The notes under the pieces are model-generated. The model was not told the DNA's origin. It was given only the letters and a program-made list of their open reading frames with translations, and searched no databases. Source: Osedax fenrisi (Eukaryota > Annelida > Polychaeta > Sabellida > Siboglinidae). Taken from it: a stretch of 64,000 bases of DNA. Both the position numbers and the translations under genes were made by a program. The stretch covers positions 434,001 to 498,000 of the forward strand of contig CAXHSG010000247.1 in assembly GCA_964019155.1 (NCBI GenBank), read 5' to 3'. Shown here piece by piece: positions 49,281 to 60,428 of the stretch. Each line of letters starts with the position of its first letter. Position 1 is the first letter of the stretch.

Positions 49281-50470
49281 TAGAGTTACCTAGAGTTAGC
49301 TAAAGTTACCTAGAGTTACCTAGAGTTAGCTAGAGTTAGCTAGAGTTAGCTAAAGTTACCTAGAGTTAGCTAGAGTTACCTAGAGTTAGCTAGAGTTAGC
49401 TAGAATTACCTAGAGTTACCTAGAGTTAGCTAGAGTTACCTTGAGTTACCTAGAGTTAGCTAGAATTACCTAGAGTTAGCTAGAGTTAGCTAAAGTTAGT
49501 TAGAATTACCTATAGTTAACTAGAGTTAGCTAAAGTTAGCTAGAATTACCTAGAGTTAGTTAGAGTTACCTAGAGTTAGCTAGAGTTACCTAGAGTTAGC
49601 TAGAGTTAGATAGAGTTACCTAGAGTTAGCTAGAGTTAGCTAGAGTTACCTAGAGTTAGCTAAAGTTAGCTAGAATTACCTAGAGTTAGCTAAAGTTAGC
49701 TAGAATTAACTAGAGTTACCTAGAGTTACCTAGAGTTAGCTAAAGTTACCTAGAATTACCTATAGTTAGCTAGAGTTAGCTAGAGTTAGCTAGAGTTAGC
49801 TAAAGTTAGCTAGAATTACCTAAAGTTAGCTAGAGTTAGCTAGAGTTACCTAGAGTTACCTAGAGTTAGCTAGAGTTAGCTAGAGTTAGCTAAAGTTACC
49901 TAGAGTAAGCTAGAGTTAGCTAGAGTTACCTAGAGTTAGCTAAAGTTAGCTAGAATTACCTAGATTTACCTATAGTTAGCTAAAGTTACCTAGAATTACC
50001 TAGAGTTAGCTAGAGTTAGCTAGAGTTAGCTAGAGTTAGCTAGAGTTACCTAGAGTTAGCTAAAGTTAGCTAGAATTACCTAGAGTTACCTAGAGTTACC
50101 TAGAGTTACCTAGAGTTAGCTAGAGTTAGCTAGAGTTACCTAGAGTTAGCTAAAGTTACCTAGAGTTACCTAGAGTTAGCTAGAGTTATCTAGAGTTACC
50201 TAGAGTTAGCTAAAGTTAGCTAGAATTACCTAGAGTTACCTAGAGTTAGCTAGAGTTACCTTGAGGTACCTAGAGTTAGCTAGAATTACCTAGAGTTAGC
50301 TAGAGTTAGCTAAAGTTAGCTAGAATTACATAGAGTTAGCTAGAGTTAGCTAAAATTAGCTAGAGTTACCTAGAGTTAGCTAGAGTTAGCTAGAGTTACC
50401 TAGAGTTAGCTAGAGTTAGCTAGAATTACCTAGAGTTACCTAGAGTTAGCTAGAGTTAGCTAGAATTACC
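49221..50470 (+). repeat. 1.25-kb unit, copy 1
   Basis: It is parallel to 50,471-51,730: CTATAATTAG (49,271/50,521) and CTAAAGTTAGT (49,491/50,741) at offset 1,250, and TTGAGGTACC (50,261/51,521) at offset 1,260. The change is one CTAGAGTTAG unit (run of four near 50,001, run of five near 51,251). A private CTATAGTTAA is near 49,511. Confidence 0.9.
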
Positions 50471-51730
50471 TAGAGTTAGCTAAAGTTAGCTAGAATTACC
50501 TAGAGTTACCTAGAGTTAGCTATAATTAGCTAGAGTTACCTAGAGTTAGCTAAAGTTACCTAGAGTTACCTAGAGTTAGCTAGAGTTAGCTAGAGTTAGC
50601 TAAAGTTACCTAGAGTTAGCTAGAGTTACCTAGAGTTAGCTAGAGTTAGCTAGAATTACCTAGAGTTACCTAGAGTTAGCTAGAGTTACCTTGAGTTACC
50701 TAGAGTTAGCTAGAATTACCTAGAGTTAGCTAGAGTTAGCTAAAGTTAGTTAGAATTACCTAGAGTTAACTAGAGTTAGCTAAAGTTAGCTAGAATTACC
50801 TAGAGTTAGTTAGAGTTACCTAGAGTTAGCTAGAGTTACCTAGAGTTAGCTAGAGTTAGATAGAGTTACCTAGAGTTAGCTAGAGTTAGCTAGAGTTACC
50901 TAGAGTTAGCTAAAGTTAGCTAGAATTACCTAGAGTTAGCTAAAGTTAGCTAGAATTAACTAGAGTTACCTAGAGTTACCTAGAGTTAGCTAAAGTTACC
51001 TAGAATGACCTATAGTTAGCTAGAGTTAGCTAGAGTTAGCTAGAGTTAGCTAAAGTTAGCTAGAATTACCTAAAGTTAGCTAGAGTTAGCTAGAGTTACC
51101 TAGAGTTACCTAGAGTTAGCTAGAGTTAGCTAGAGTTAGCTAAAGTTACCTAGAGTAAGCTAGAGTTAGCTAGAGTTACCTAGAGTTAGCTAAAGTTAGC
51201 TAGAATTACCTAGATTTACCTATAGTTAGCTAAAGTTACCTAGAATTACCTAGAGTTAGCTAGAGTTAGCTAGAGTTAGCTAGAGTTAGCTAGAGTTAGC
51301 TAGAGTTACCTAGAGTTAGCTAAAGTTAGCTAGAATTACCTAGAGTTACCTAGAGTTACCTAGAGTTACCTAGAGTTAGCTAGAGTTAGCTAGAGTTACC
51401 TAGAGTTAGCTAAAGTTACCTAGAGTTACCTAGAGTTAGCTAGAGTTATCTAGAGTTACCTAGAGTTAGCTAAAGTTAGCTAGAATTACCTAGAGTTACC
51501 TAGAGTTAGCTAGAGTTACCTTGAGGTACCTAGAGTTAGCTAGAATTACCTAGAGTTAGCTAGAGTTAGCTAAAGTTAGCTAGAATTACCTAGAGTTAGC
51601 TAGAGTTAGCTAAAATTAGCTAGAGTTACCTAGAGTTAGCTAGAGTTAGCTAGAGTTACCTAGAGTTAGCTAGAGTTAGCTAGAATTACCTAGAGTTACC
51701 TAGAGTTAGCTAGAGTTAGCTAGAATTACT
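50471..51730 (+). repeat. 1.26-kb unit, copy 2
   Basis: This abuts copy 1. It holds the private unit CTAGAATGAC (51,001), which creates the only ATG I noticed on the + strand (51,005-51,007), closed by TAG four codons later. It is also the head of the downstream copy of the dispersed 10-kb block. Confidence 0.9.
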
Positions 51731-54700
51731 TAGAGTTAGCTAAAGTTAGCTAGAATTACCTATAGTTACCTAGAGTTACCTAGAGTTAGCTAAAGTTACC
51801 TAGAATTACCTAGATTTAGCTAGAGTTAGCTAGAGTTAGCTAGAGTTAGCTAAAGTTAGCTAGAATTACCTAGAGTTAGCTAGAGTTAGCTAGAGTTACC
51901 TAGAGTTACCTAGAGTTAGCTAGAGTTAGCTAGAGTTACCTATAGTTACCTAGAGTTAGCTATAGTTAGCTAGAGTTAGCTAAAGTTACCTAGATTTAGC
52001 TAGAGTTACCTAGAGTTAGCTAGAGTTAGCTAGAATTACCTATAGTTACCTAGAGTTAGCTAGAGTTACCTTGAGTTACCTAGAGTTAGCTAGAATTACC
52101 TAGAGTTAGCTAGAGTTAGCTAAAGTTAGCTAGAATTACCTAGAGTTAGCTAGAGTTAGCTAAAGTTAGCTAGAGTTACCTAGAGTTAGCTAGAGTTACC
52201 TAGAGTTACCTAGAGTTAGCTAGAGTTACCTAGAGTTACCTAGAGTTAGCTAAAGTTAGCTAGAATTACCTAAAGTTAGCTAGAGTTAGCTAGAGTTACC
52301 TAGAGTTACCTAGAGTTAGCTAGAGTTAACTAGAGTTAGCTAAAGTTACCTAGAGTTAGTTAGAGTTAGCTAGAGTTACCTAGAGTTAGCTAAAGTTAGC
52401 TAGAATTACCTAGAGTTACCTAGAGTTAGCTAAAGTTACCTAGAATTACCCAGAGTTAGCTAGAATTACCTAGAGTTACCTAGAGTTAACTAGAGTTAGC
52501 TAAAGTTAACTAGAGTTAGCTAGAATTACCTAGAGTTAGCTAAAGTTAGCTAGAGTAAGCTAGAGTTAGCTAGAGTTAGCTAAAGTTAGCTAGAATTACC
52601 TAGAGTTATCTAGAGTTAGCTAGAGTTATCTAGAGTTACCTAGAGTTAGCTAGAGTTAGCTAGAGTTAGCTAAAGTTATCTAGAGTTAGCTAGAGTTACC
52701 TAGAGTTACCTAGAGTTAGCTAAAGTTAGCTAGAATTACCTAGAGTTAACTAGAGTTAGCTAAAGTTAGCTAGAATTACCTAGAGTTAGCTAGAGTTACC
52801 TAGAGTTAGATAGAGTTACCTATAGTTAGCTAGAGTTAGCTAGAATTACCTAGAGTTACCTAGAGTTAGCTAGAATTACCTAGAGTTAGCTAAAGTTAGC
52901 TAGAATTACCTAGAGTTAGCTAGAATTACCTAGAGTTAGCTAGAGTTAGCTAAAGTTAGCTAGAATTACCTAGAGTTAACTAGAGTTAGCTAAAGTTAGC
53001 TAGAATTACCTAGAGTTAGCTAGAGTTACCTAGAGTTAGATAGAGTTACCTAGAGTTAGCTAGAGTTAGCTAGAATTACCTAGAGTTACCTAGAGTTAGC
53101 TAGAATTACCTAGAGTTAGCTAGAGTTAGCTAAAGTTAGCTAGAATTACCTAGAGTTAGCTAGAGTTAGCTAAAGTTAGCTAGAGTTACCTAGAGTTAGC
53201 TAGAGTTACCTAGAGTTACCTAGAGTTACCTAGAGTTAGCTAGAGTTACCTAGAGTTACCTAGAGTTAGCTAAAGTTAGCTAGAATTACCTAAAGTTAGC
53301 TAGAGTTAGCTAGAGTTACCTAGAGTTACCTAGAGTTACCTAGAGTTAGCTAGAGTTAGCTAAAGTTACCTAGAGTTAGCTAGAGTTAGCTAGAGTTACC
53401 TAGAGTTAGCTAAAGTTAGCTAGAATTACCTAGAGTTACCTAGAGTTAGCTAAATTTACCTAGAATTACCTAGAGTTAGCTAGAGTTAGCTAGAGTTACC
53501 TAGAGTTAGCTAGAATTACCTAGAGTTACCTAGAGTTAGCTAGAGTTAGCTAGAATTACCTAGAGTTAGCTAGAGTTAGCTAGAATTACCTAGAGTTACC
53601 TAGAGTTAGCTAGAATTACCTAGAGTTAGCTAGAGTTAGCTAAAGTTAGCTAGAATTACCTAGAGTTAGCTAGAGTTAGCTAAAGTTAGCTAGAGTTATC
53701 TAGAGTTAGCTAGAGTTACCTAGAGTTACCTAGAGTTAGCTAGAGTTACCTAGAGTTACCTAGAGTTAGCTAGAGTTAGCTAGAGTTAGCTAGAGTTAGC
53801 TAGAGTTAGCTAGAGTTACCTAGAGTTAGCTAAAGTTAGCTAGAATTACCTAGAGTTACCTAGAGTTACCTAGAGTTACCTAGAGTTAGCTAGAGTTAGC
53901 TAGAGTTACCTAGAGTTAGCTAAAGTTACCTAGAGTTACCTAGAGTTAGCTAGAGTTAGCTAAAGTTACCTAGAGTTAGCTAGAGTTAGCTAGAGTTACC
54001 TAGAGTTAGCTAAAGTTAGCTAGAATTACCTAGAGTTACCTAGAGTTAGCTAAAGTTACCTAGAATTACATAGAGTTAGCTAGAGTTAGCTAGAGTTAGC
54101 TAGAGTTACCTAGAGTTAGCTAAAGTTAGCTAGAATTACCTAGAGTTAGCTAGAGTTAGCTAAAGTTACCTAGAGTTAGCTAGAGTTACCTAGAGTTACC
54201 TAGAGTTAGCTAGAGTTAGCTAGAGTTAGCTAGAGTTAGCTAGAGTTACCTAGAGTTAGCTAAAGTTAGCTAGAGTTACCTAGAGTTAGCTAAAGTTAGC
54301 TAGAATTACCTACAGTTACCTAGAGTTAGCTAGAGTTAGCTAGAGTTACCTAGAGTTAGCTAAAGTTAGCTAGAGTTACCTAGAGTTAGCTAAAGTTAGC
54401 TAGAATTACCTAGAGTTAGCTAGAGTTAGCTAAAGTTACCTAGAGTTAGCTAGAGTTAGCTAGAGTTACCTAGAGTTAGCTAAAGTTAGCTAGAATTACC
54501 TAGAGTTACCTAGAGTTAGCTATAATTAGCTAGAGTTACCTAGAGTTAGCTAAAGTTACCTAGAGTTACCTAGAGTTAGCTAGAGTTAGCTAGAGTTAGC
54601 TAAAGTTACCTAGAGTTAGCTAGAGTTTCCTAGAGTTAGCTAGAGTTAGCTAGAATTACCTAGAGTTACCTAGAGTTAGCTAGAGTTACCTTGATTTACC

Positions 54701-54839
54701 TAGAGTTAGCTAGAATTACCTAGAGTTAGCTAGAGTTAGCTAAAGTTAGCTAGAATTACCTAGAGTTAACTAGAGTTAGCTAAAGTTAGCTAGAATTACC
54801 TAGAGTTAGCTAGAGTTACCTAGAGTTAGATAGAGTTAC

Positions 54840-55880
54840 CTATAGTTAGCTAGAGTTAGCTAGAATTACCTAGAGTTACCTAGAGTTAGCTAGAATTACC
54901 TAGAGTTAGCTAAAGTTAGCTAGAATTACCTAGAGTTAGCTAGAATTACCTAGAGTTAGCTAGAGTTAGCTAAAGTTAGCTAGAATTACCTAGAGTTAAC
55001 TAGAGTTAGCTAAAGTTAGCTAGAATTACCTAGAGTTAGCTAGAGTTACCTAGAGTTAGATAGAGTTACCTAGAGTTAGCTAGAGTTAGCTAGAATTACC
55101 TAGAGTTACCTAGAGTTAGCTAGAATTACCTAGAGTTAGCTAGAGTTAGCTAAAGTTAGCTAGAATTACCTAGAGTTAGCTAGAGTTAGCTAAAGTTAGC
55201 TAGAGTTACCTAGAGTTAGCTAGAGTTACCTAGAGTTACCTAGAGTTAGCTAGAGTTACCTAGAGTTACCTAGAGTTAGCTAAAGTTAGCTAGAATTACC
55301 TAAAGTTAGCTAGAGTTAGCTAGAGTTACCTAGAGTTACCTAGAGTTAGCTAGACTTAGCTAGAGTTAGCTAAAGTTACCTAGAGTTAGCTAGAGTTAGC
55401 TAGAGTTACCTAGAGTTAGCTAAAGTTAGCTAGAATTACCTAGAGTTACCTAGAGTTAGCTAAAGTTACCTAGAATTACCTAGAGTTAGCTAGAGTTAGC
55501 TAGAGTTACCTAGAGTTAGCTAGAATTACCTAGAGTTACCTAGAGTTAGCTAGAGTTAGCTAGAATTACCTAGAGTTACCTAGAGTTAGCTAGAGTTAGC
55601 TAGAATTACCTAGAGTTAGCTAAAGTTAGCTAGAGTTACCTATAGTTAGCTAAAGTTAGCTAGAATTACCTAGAGTTACCTAGAGTTAACTAGAGTTAGC
55701 TAAAGTTAACTAGAGTTAGCTAGAATTACCTAGAGTTAGCTAAAGTTAGCTAGAGTTACCTAGAGTTAGCTAAAGTTAGCTAGAATTACCTAGAGTTACC
55801 TAGAGTTAACTAGAGTTAGCTAAAGTTACCTAGAATTACCTAGAGTTAGCTAGAGTAAGCTAGAGTTAGCTAGAGTTAGC
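54840..55880 (+). repeat. 1.04-kb segment, copy 1 (period 1.26 kb)
   Basis: It is parallel to 56,099-57,138 at offset 1,259: CTATAG (54,841/56,101), CTAGACTTAG (55,351/56,611) and GAGTAAG (55,851/57,111). The 220-bp stretch between the copies holds the second phase break. Confidence 0.89.
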
Positions 55881-56039
55881 TAAAGTTACCTAGAATTACC
55901 TAGAGTTAGCTAGAGTTAGTTAGAGTTAGCTAGAGTTACCTAGAGTTAGCTAAAGTTAGCTAGAATTACCTAGAGTTAGCTATAATTAGCTAGAGTTAGC
56001 TAGAGTTAGCTAGAGTTAGCTAGAGTTACCTAGAGTTAG

Positions 56040-56048
56040 CTAAATTAG
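56040..56048 (+). repeat. 9-bp unit (phase break 2)
   Basis: The unit reads CTAAATTAG, best explained as CTAAAGTTAG lacking the G at position 6. It lies in the roughly 220-bp stretch between the two copies of the 1.26-kb repeat (54,840-55,880 and 56,099-57,138). Similar contexts elsewhere, such as 36,181, carry the full CTAAAGTTAG. An origin from the rarer CTAAAATTAG by loss of one A is possible. Confidence 0.93.
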
Positions 56049-56098
56049 CTAGAATTACCTAGAGTTAGCTAGAGTTAGCTAAAGTTACCTAGAGTTAG

Positions 56099-57138
56099 CT
56101 ATAGTTAGCTAGAGTTAGCTAGAATTACCTAGAGTTACCTAGAGTTAGCTAGAATTACCTAGAGTTAGCTAAAGTTAGCTAGAATTACCTAGAGTTAGCT
56201 AGAATTACCTAGAGTTAGCTAGAGTTAGCTAAAGTTAGCTAGAATTACCTAGAGTTAACTAGAGTTAGCTAAAGTTAGCTAGAATTACCTAGAGTTAGCT
56301 AGAGTTACCTAGAGTTAGATAGAGTTACCTAGAGTTAGCTAGAGTTAGCTAGAATTACCTAGAGTTACCTAGAGTTAGCTAGAATTACCTAGAGTTAGCT
56401 AGAGTTAGCTAAAGTTAGCTAGAATTACCTAGAGTTAGCTAGAGTTAGCTAAAGTTAGCTAGAGTTACCTAGAGTTAGCTAGAGTTACCTAGAGTTACCT
56501 AGAGTTAGCTAGAGTTACCTAGAGTTACCTAGAGTTAGCTAAAGTTAGCTAGAATTACCTAAAGTTAGCTAGAGTTAGCTAGAGTTACCTAGAGTTACCT
56601 AGAGTTAGCTAGACTTAGCTAGAGTTAGCTAAAGTTACCTAGAGTTAGCTAGAGTTAGCTAGAGTTACCTAGAGTTAGCTAAAGTTAGCTAGAATTACCT
56701 AGAGTTACCTAGAGTTAGCTAAAGTTACCTAGAATTACCTAGAGTTAGCTAGAGTTAGCTAGAGTTACCTAGAGTTAGCTAGAATTACCTAGAGTTACCT
56801 AGAGTTAGCTAGAGTTAGCTAGAATTACCTAGAGTTACCTAGAGTTAGCTAGAGTTAGCTAGAATTACCTAGAGTTAGCTAAAGTTAGCTAGAGTTACCT
56901 ATAGTTAGCTAAAGTTAGCTAGAATTACCTAGAGTTACCTAGAGTTAACTAGAGTTAGCTAAAGTTAACTAGAGTTAGCTAGAATTACCTAGAGTTAGCT
57001 AAAGTTAGCTAGAGTTACCTAGAGTTAGCTAAAGTTAGCTAGAATTACCTAGAGTTACCTAGAGTTAACTAGAGTTAGCTAAAGTTACCTAGAATTACCT
57101 AGAGTTAGCTAGAGTAAGCTAGAGTTAGCTAGAGTTAG
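56099..57138 (+). repeat. 1.04-kb segment, copy 2
   Basis: This second copy continues in parallel with the upstream block (34.8-35.5 kb) beyond 57,138, whereas copy 1 does not. The original order is therefore preserved at this copy's right edge. Confidence 0.88.
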
Positions 57139-57618
57139 CTAAAGTTAGCTAGAATTACCTAGAGTTATCTAGAGTTAGCTAGAGTTACCTAGAGTTACCT
57201 AGAGTTAGCTAGAGTTAGCTAGAGTTAGCTAGAGTTACCTAGAGTTAGCTAAAGTTAGCTAGAATTACCTAGAGTTAGCTAGAGTTAGCTAAAGTTACCT
57301 AGAGTTACCTAGAGTTACCTAGAGTTAGCTAGAGTTAGCTAGAGTTAGCTAAAGTTACCTAGAGTTAGCTAGAATTACCTAGAGTTACCTAGAGTTAGCT
57401 ATAGTTACCTTGAGTTACCTAGAGTTAGCTAGAATTACCTAGAGTTAGCTAGAGATAGATAAAGTTAGCTAGAATTACCTAGAGTTACCTAGAGTTACCT
57501 AGAGTTAGCTAGAGTTAGCTAGAGTTACCTAGAGTTAGCTAAAGTTAGCTAGAGTTACCTAGAGTTAGCTAAAGTTAGCTAGAATTACCTAGAGTTACCT
57601 AGAGTTAGCTAGAGTTAG

Positions 57619-60428
57619 CTAGAGTTACCTAGAGTTAGCTAAAGTTAGCTAGAGTTACCTATAGTTAGCTAAAGTTAGCTAGAATTACCTAGAGTTACCT
57701 AGAGTTAGCTATAATTAGCTAGAGTTACCTAGAGTTAGCTAAAGTTACCTAGAGTTACCTAGAGTTAGCTAGAGTTAGCTAGAGTTAGCTAAAGTTACCT
57801 AGAGTTAGCTAGAGTTACCTAGAGTTAGCTAGAGTTAGCTAGAATTACCTAGAGTTACCTAGAGTTAGCTAGAGTTACCTTGAGTTACCTAGAGTTAGCT
57901 AGAATTACCTAGAGTTAGCTAGAGTTAGCTAAAGTTAGCTAGAATTACCTAGAGTTAACTAGAGTTAGCTAAAGTTAGCTAGAATTACCTAGAGTTAGTT
58001 AGAGTTACCTAGAGTTAGCTAGAGTTACCTAGAGTTAGCTAGAGTTAGATAGAGTTACCTAGAGTTAGCTAGAGTTAGCTAGAGTTATCTAGAGTTAGCT
58101 AAAGTTAGCTAGAGTTACCTAGAGTTAGCTAAAGTTAGCTAGAATTAACTAGAGTTACCTAGAGTTACCTAGAGTTAGCTAAAGTTACCTAGAATTACCT
58201 ATAGTTAGCTAGAGTTAGCTAGAGTTAGCTAGAGTTAGCTAAAGTTAGCTAGAATTACCTAAAGTTAGCTAGAGTTAGCTAGAGTTACCTAGAGTTAGCT
58301 AGAGTTAGCTAGAGTTAGCTAGAGTTAGCTAAAGTTACCTAGAGTTAGCTAGAGTTAGCTAGAGTTACCTAGAGTTAGCTAAAGTTAGCTAGAATTACCT
58401 AGAGTTACCTAGAGTTAGCTAAAGTTACCTAGAATTACCTAGAGTTAGCTAGAGTTAGCTAGAGTTAGCTAGAGTTAGCTAGAGTTAGCTAGAATTAGCT
58501 AGAGTTACCTAGAGTTAGCTAAAGTTAGCTAGAATTACCTAGAGTTACCTAGAGTTACCTAGAGTTACCTAGAGTTAGCTAGAGTTAGCTAGAGTTACCT
58601 AGAGTTAGCTAAAGTTACCTAGAGTTACCTAGAGTTAGCTAGAGTTATCTAGAGTTACCTAGAGTTAGCTAAAGTTAGCTAGAATTACCTAGAGTTACCT
58701 AGAGTTAGCTAGAGTTACCTTGAGTTACCTAGAGTTAGCTAGAATTACCTAGAGTTAGCTAGAGTTAGCTAAAGTTAGCTAGAATTACCTAGAGTTAGCT
58801 AGAGTTAGCTAAAATTAGCTAGAGTTACCTAGAGTTAGCTAGAGTTAGCTAGAGTTACCTAGAGTTAGCTAAAGTTAGCTAGAATTACCTAGAGTTAGCT
58901 AGAGTTAGCTAAAGTTACCTAGAGTTAGCTAGAGTTAGCTAGAGTTACCTAGAGTTAGCTAAAGTTAGCTAGAATTACCTAGAGTTACCTAGAGTTAGCT
59001 ATAATTAGCTAGAGTTACCTAGAGTTAGCTAAAGTTACCTAGAGTTACCTAGAGTTAGCTAGAGTTAGCTAGAGTTAGCTAAAGTTACCTAGATTTAGCT
59101 AGAGTTACCTAGAGTTAGCTAGAGTTAGCTAGAATTACCTAGAGTTACCTAGAGTTAGCTAGAGTTACCTTGAGTTACCTAGAGTTAGCTAAAGTTACCT
59201 AGAATTACCTAGAGTTAGCTAGAGTTAGCTAGAGTTACCTAGAGTTAGCTAGAGTTACCTAGAGTTACCTAGAGTTAGCTAGAATTACCTAGAGTTAGCT
59301 AGAGATAGCTAAAGTTAGCTAGAATTACCTAGAGTTAGCTAGAGTTAGCTAAAGTTAGCTAGAGTTACCTAGAGTTAGCTAGAGTTACCTAGAGTTAGCT
59401 AAAGTTAGCTAGAATTACCTAGAGTTACCAAGAGTTACCTAGAGTTAGCTAGAGTTAGCTAGAGTTACCTAGAGTTAGCTAAAGTTAGCTATAGTTACCT
59501 AGAGTTAGCTAAAGTTAGCTAGAATTACCTAGAGTTACCTATAGTTAGCTAGAGTTAGCTAGAGTTACCTAGAGTTAGCTAAAGTTAGCTAGAATTACCT
59601 AGAGTTACCTAGAGTTAGCTAGAGTTAGTTAGAGTTAGCTAGAGTTACCTAGAGTTAGCTAAAGTTAGCTAGAATTACCTAGAGTTAGCTAGAGTTAGCT
59701 AAAGTTACCTAGAGTTAGCTAGAGTTAGCTAGAGTTACCTAGAGTTAGCTAAAGTTAGCTAGAATTACCTAGAGTTACCTAGAGTTAGCTATAATTAGCT
59801 AGAGTTACCTAGAGTTAGCTAAAGTTACCTAGAGTTACCTAGAGTTACCTAGAGTTAGCTAGAGTTAGCTAGAGTTAGCTAAAGTTACCTAGAGTTAGCT
59901 AGAGTTACCTAGAGTTAGCTAGAGTTAGCTAGAATTACCTAGAGTTACCTAGAGTTAGCTAAAGTTACCTAGAATTACCTAGAGTTAGCTAGAGTTAGCT
60001 AGAGTTAGCTAGAGTTAGCTAGAGTTAGCTAGAATTAGCTAGAGTTACCTAGAGTTAGCTAAAGTTAGCTAGAATTACCTAGAGTTACCTAGAGTTACCT
60101 AGAGTTACCTAGAGTTAGCTAGAGTTAGCTAGAGTTACCTAGAGTTAGCTAAAGTTACCTAGAGTTACCTAGAGTTAGCTAGAGTTATCTAGAGTTACCT
60201 AGAGTTAGCTAAAGTTAGCTAGAATTACCTAGAGTTACCTAGAGTTAGCTAGAGTTACCTTGAGTTACCTAGAGTTAGCTAGAATTACCTAGAGTTAGCT
60301 AGAGTTAGCTAAAGTTAGCTAGAATTACCTAGAGTTAGCTAGAGTTAGCTAAAATTAGCTAGAGTTACCTAGAGTTAGCTAGAGTTAGCTAGAGTTACCT
60401 AGAGTTAGCTAGAGTTAGCTAGAATTAC
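57619..60428 (+). repeat. 2.81-kb higher-order unit, copy 1
   Basis: Tandem with 60,429-63,238 at a constant offset of 2,810: CTATAG (57,661/60,471), CTTGAG (57,891/60,701), CTAGAATTAG (58,491/61,301), the ACCAAGAG unit (59,421/62,231) and CTATAG (59,491/62,301). One difference was noticed: CTAGATTTAG at 59,091 against CTAGAGTTAG at 61,901. Confidence 0.93.

Larger units (their letters stand above)
50471..60300 (+). repeat. Dispersed ~10-kb block, downstream copy
   Basis: It corresponds to about 27,751-38,600. The offset falls stepwise: 22,720 (to 52.0 kb), 22,320-22,340 (to 53.9 kb), 21,850 (to 54.8 kb), then 21,070 or 22,329 through the 54,840-57,138 repeat, and 21,939 to 21,759 beyond 58.4 kb. 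Each step is a multiple of ten except for the one base lost at 56,040-56,048. It lacks the 400-bp and 780-bp tandem gains of the upstream copy and about 490 bp near 53.9 kb. Confidence 0.82.

Noticed and set aside
51005..51019. A tiny reading frame from the only + strand ATG
   Set aside because: It closes with TAG after four codons and arises from one private T-to-G change in a repeat unit.
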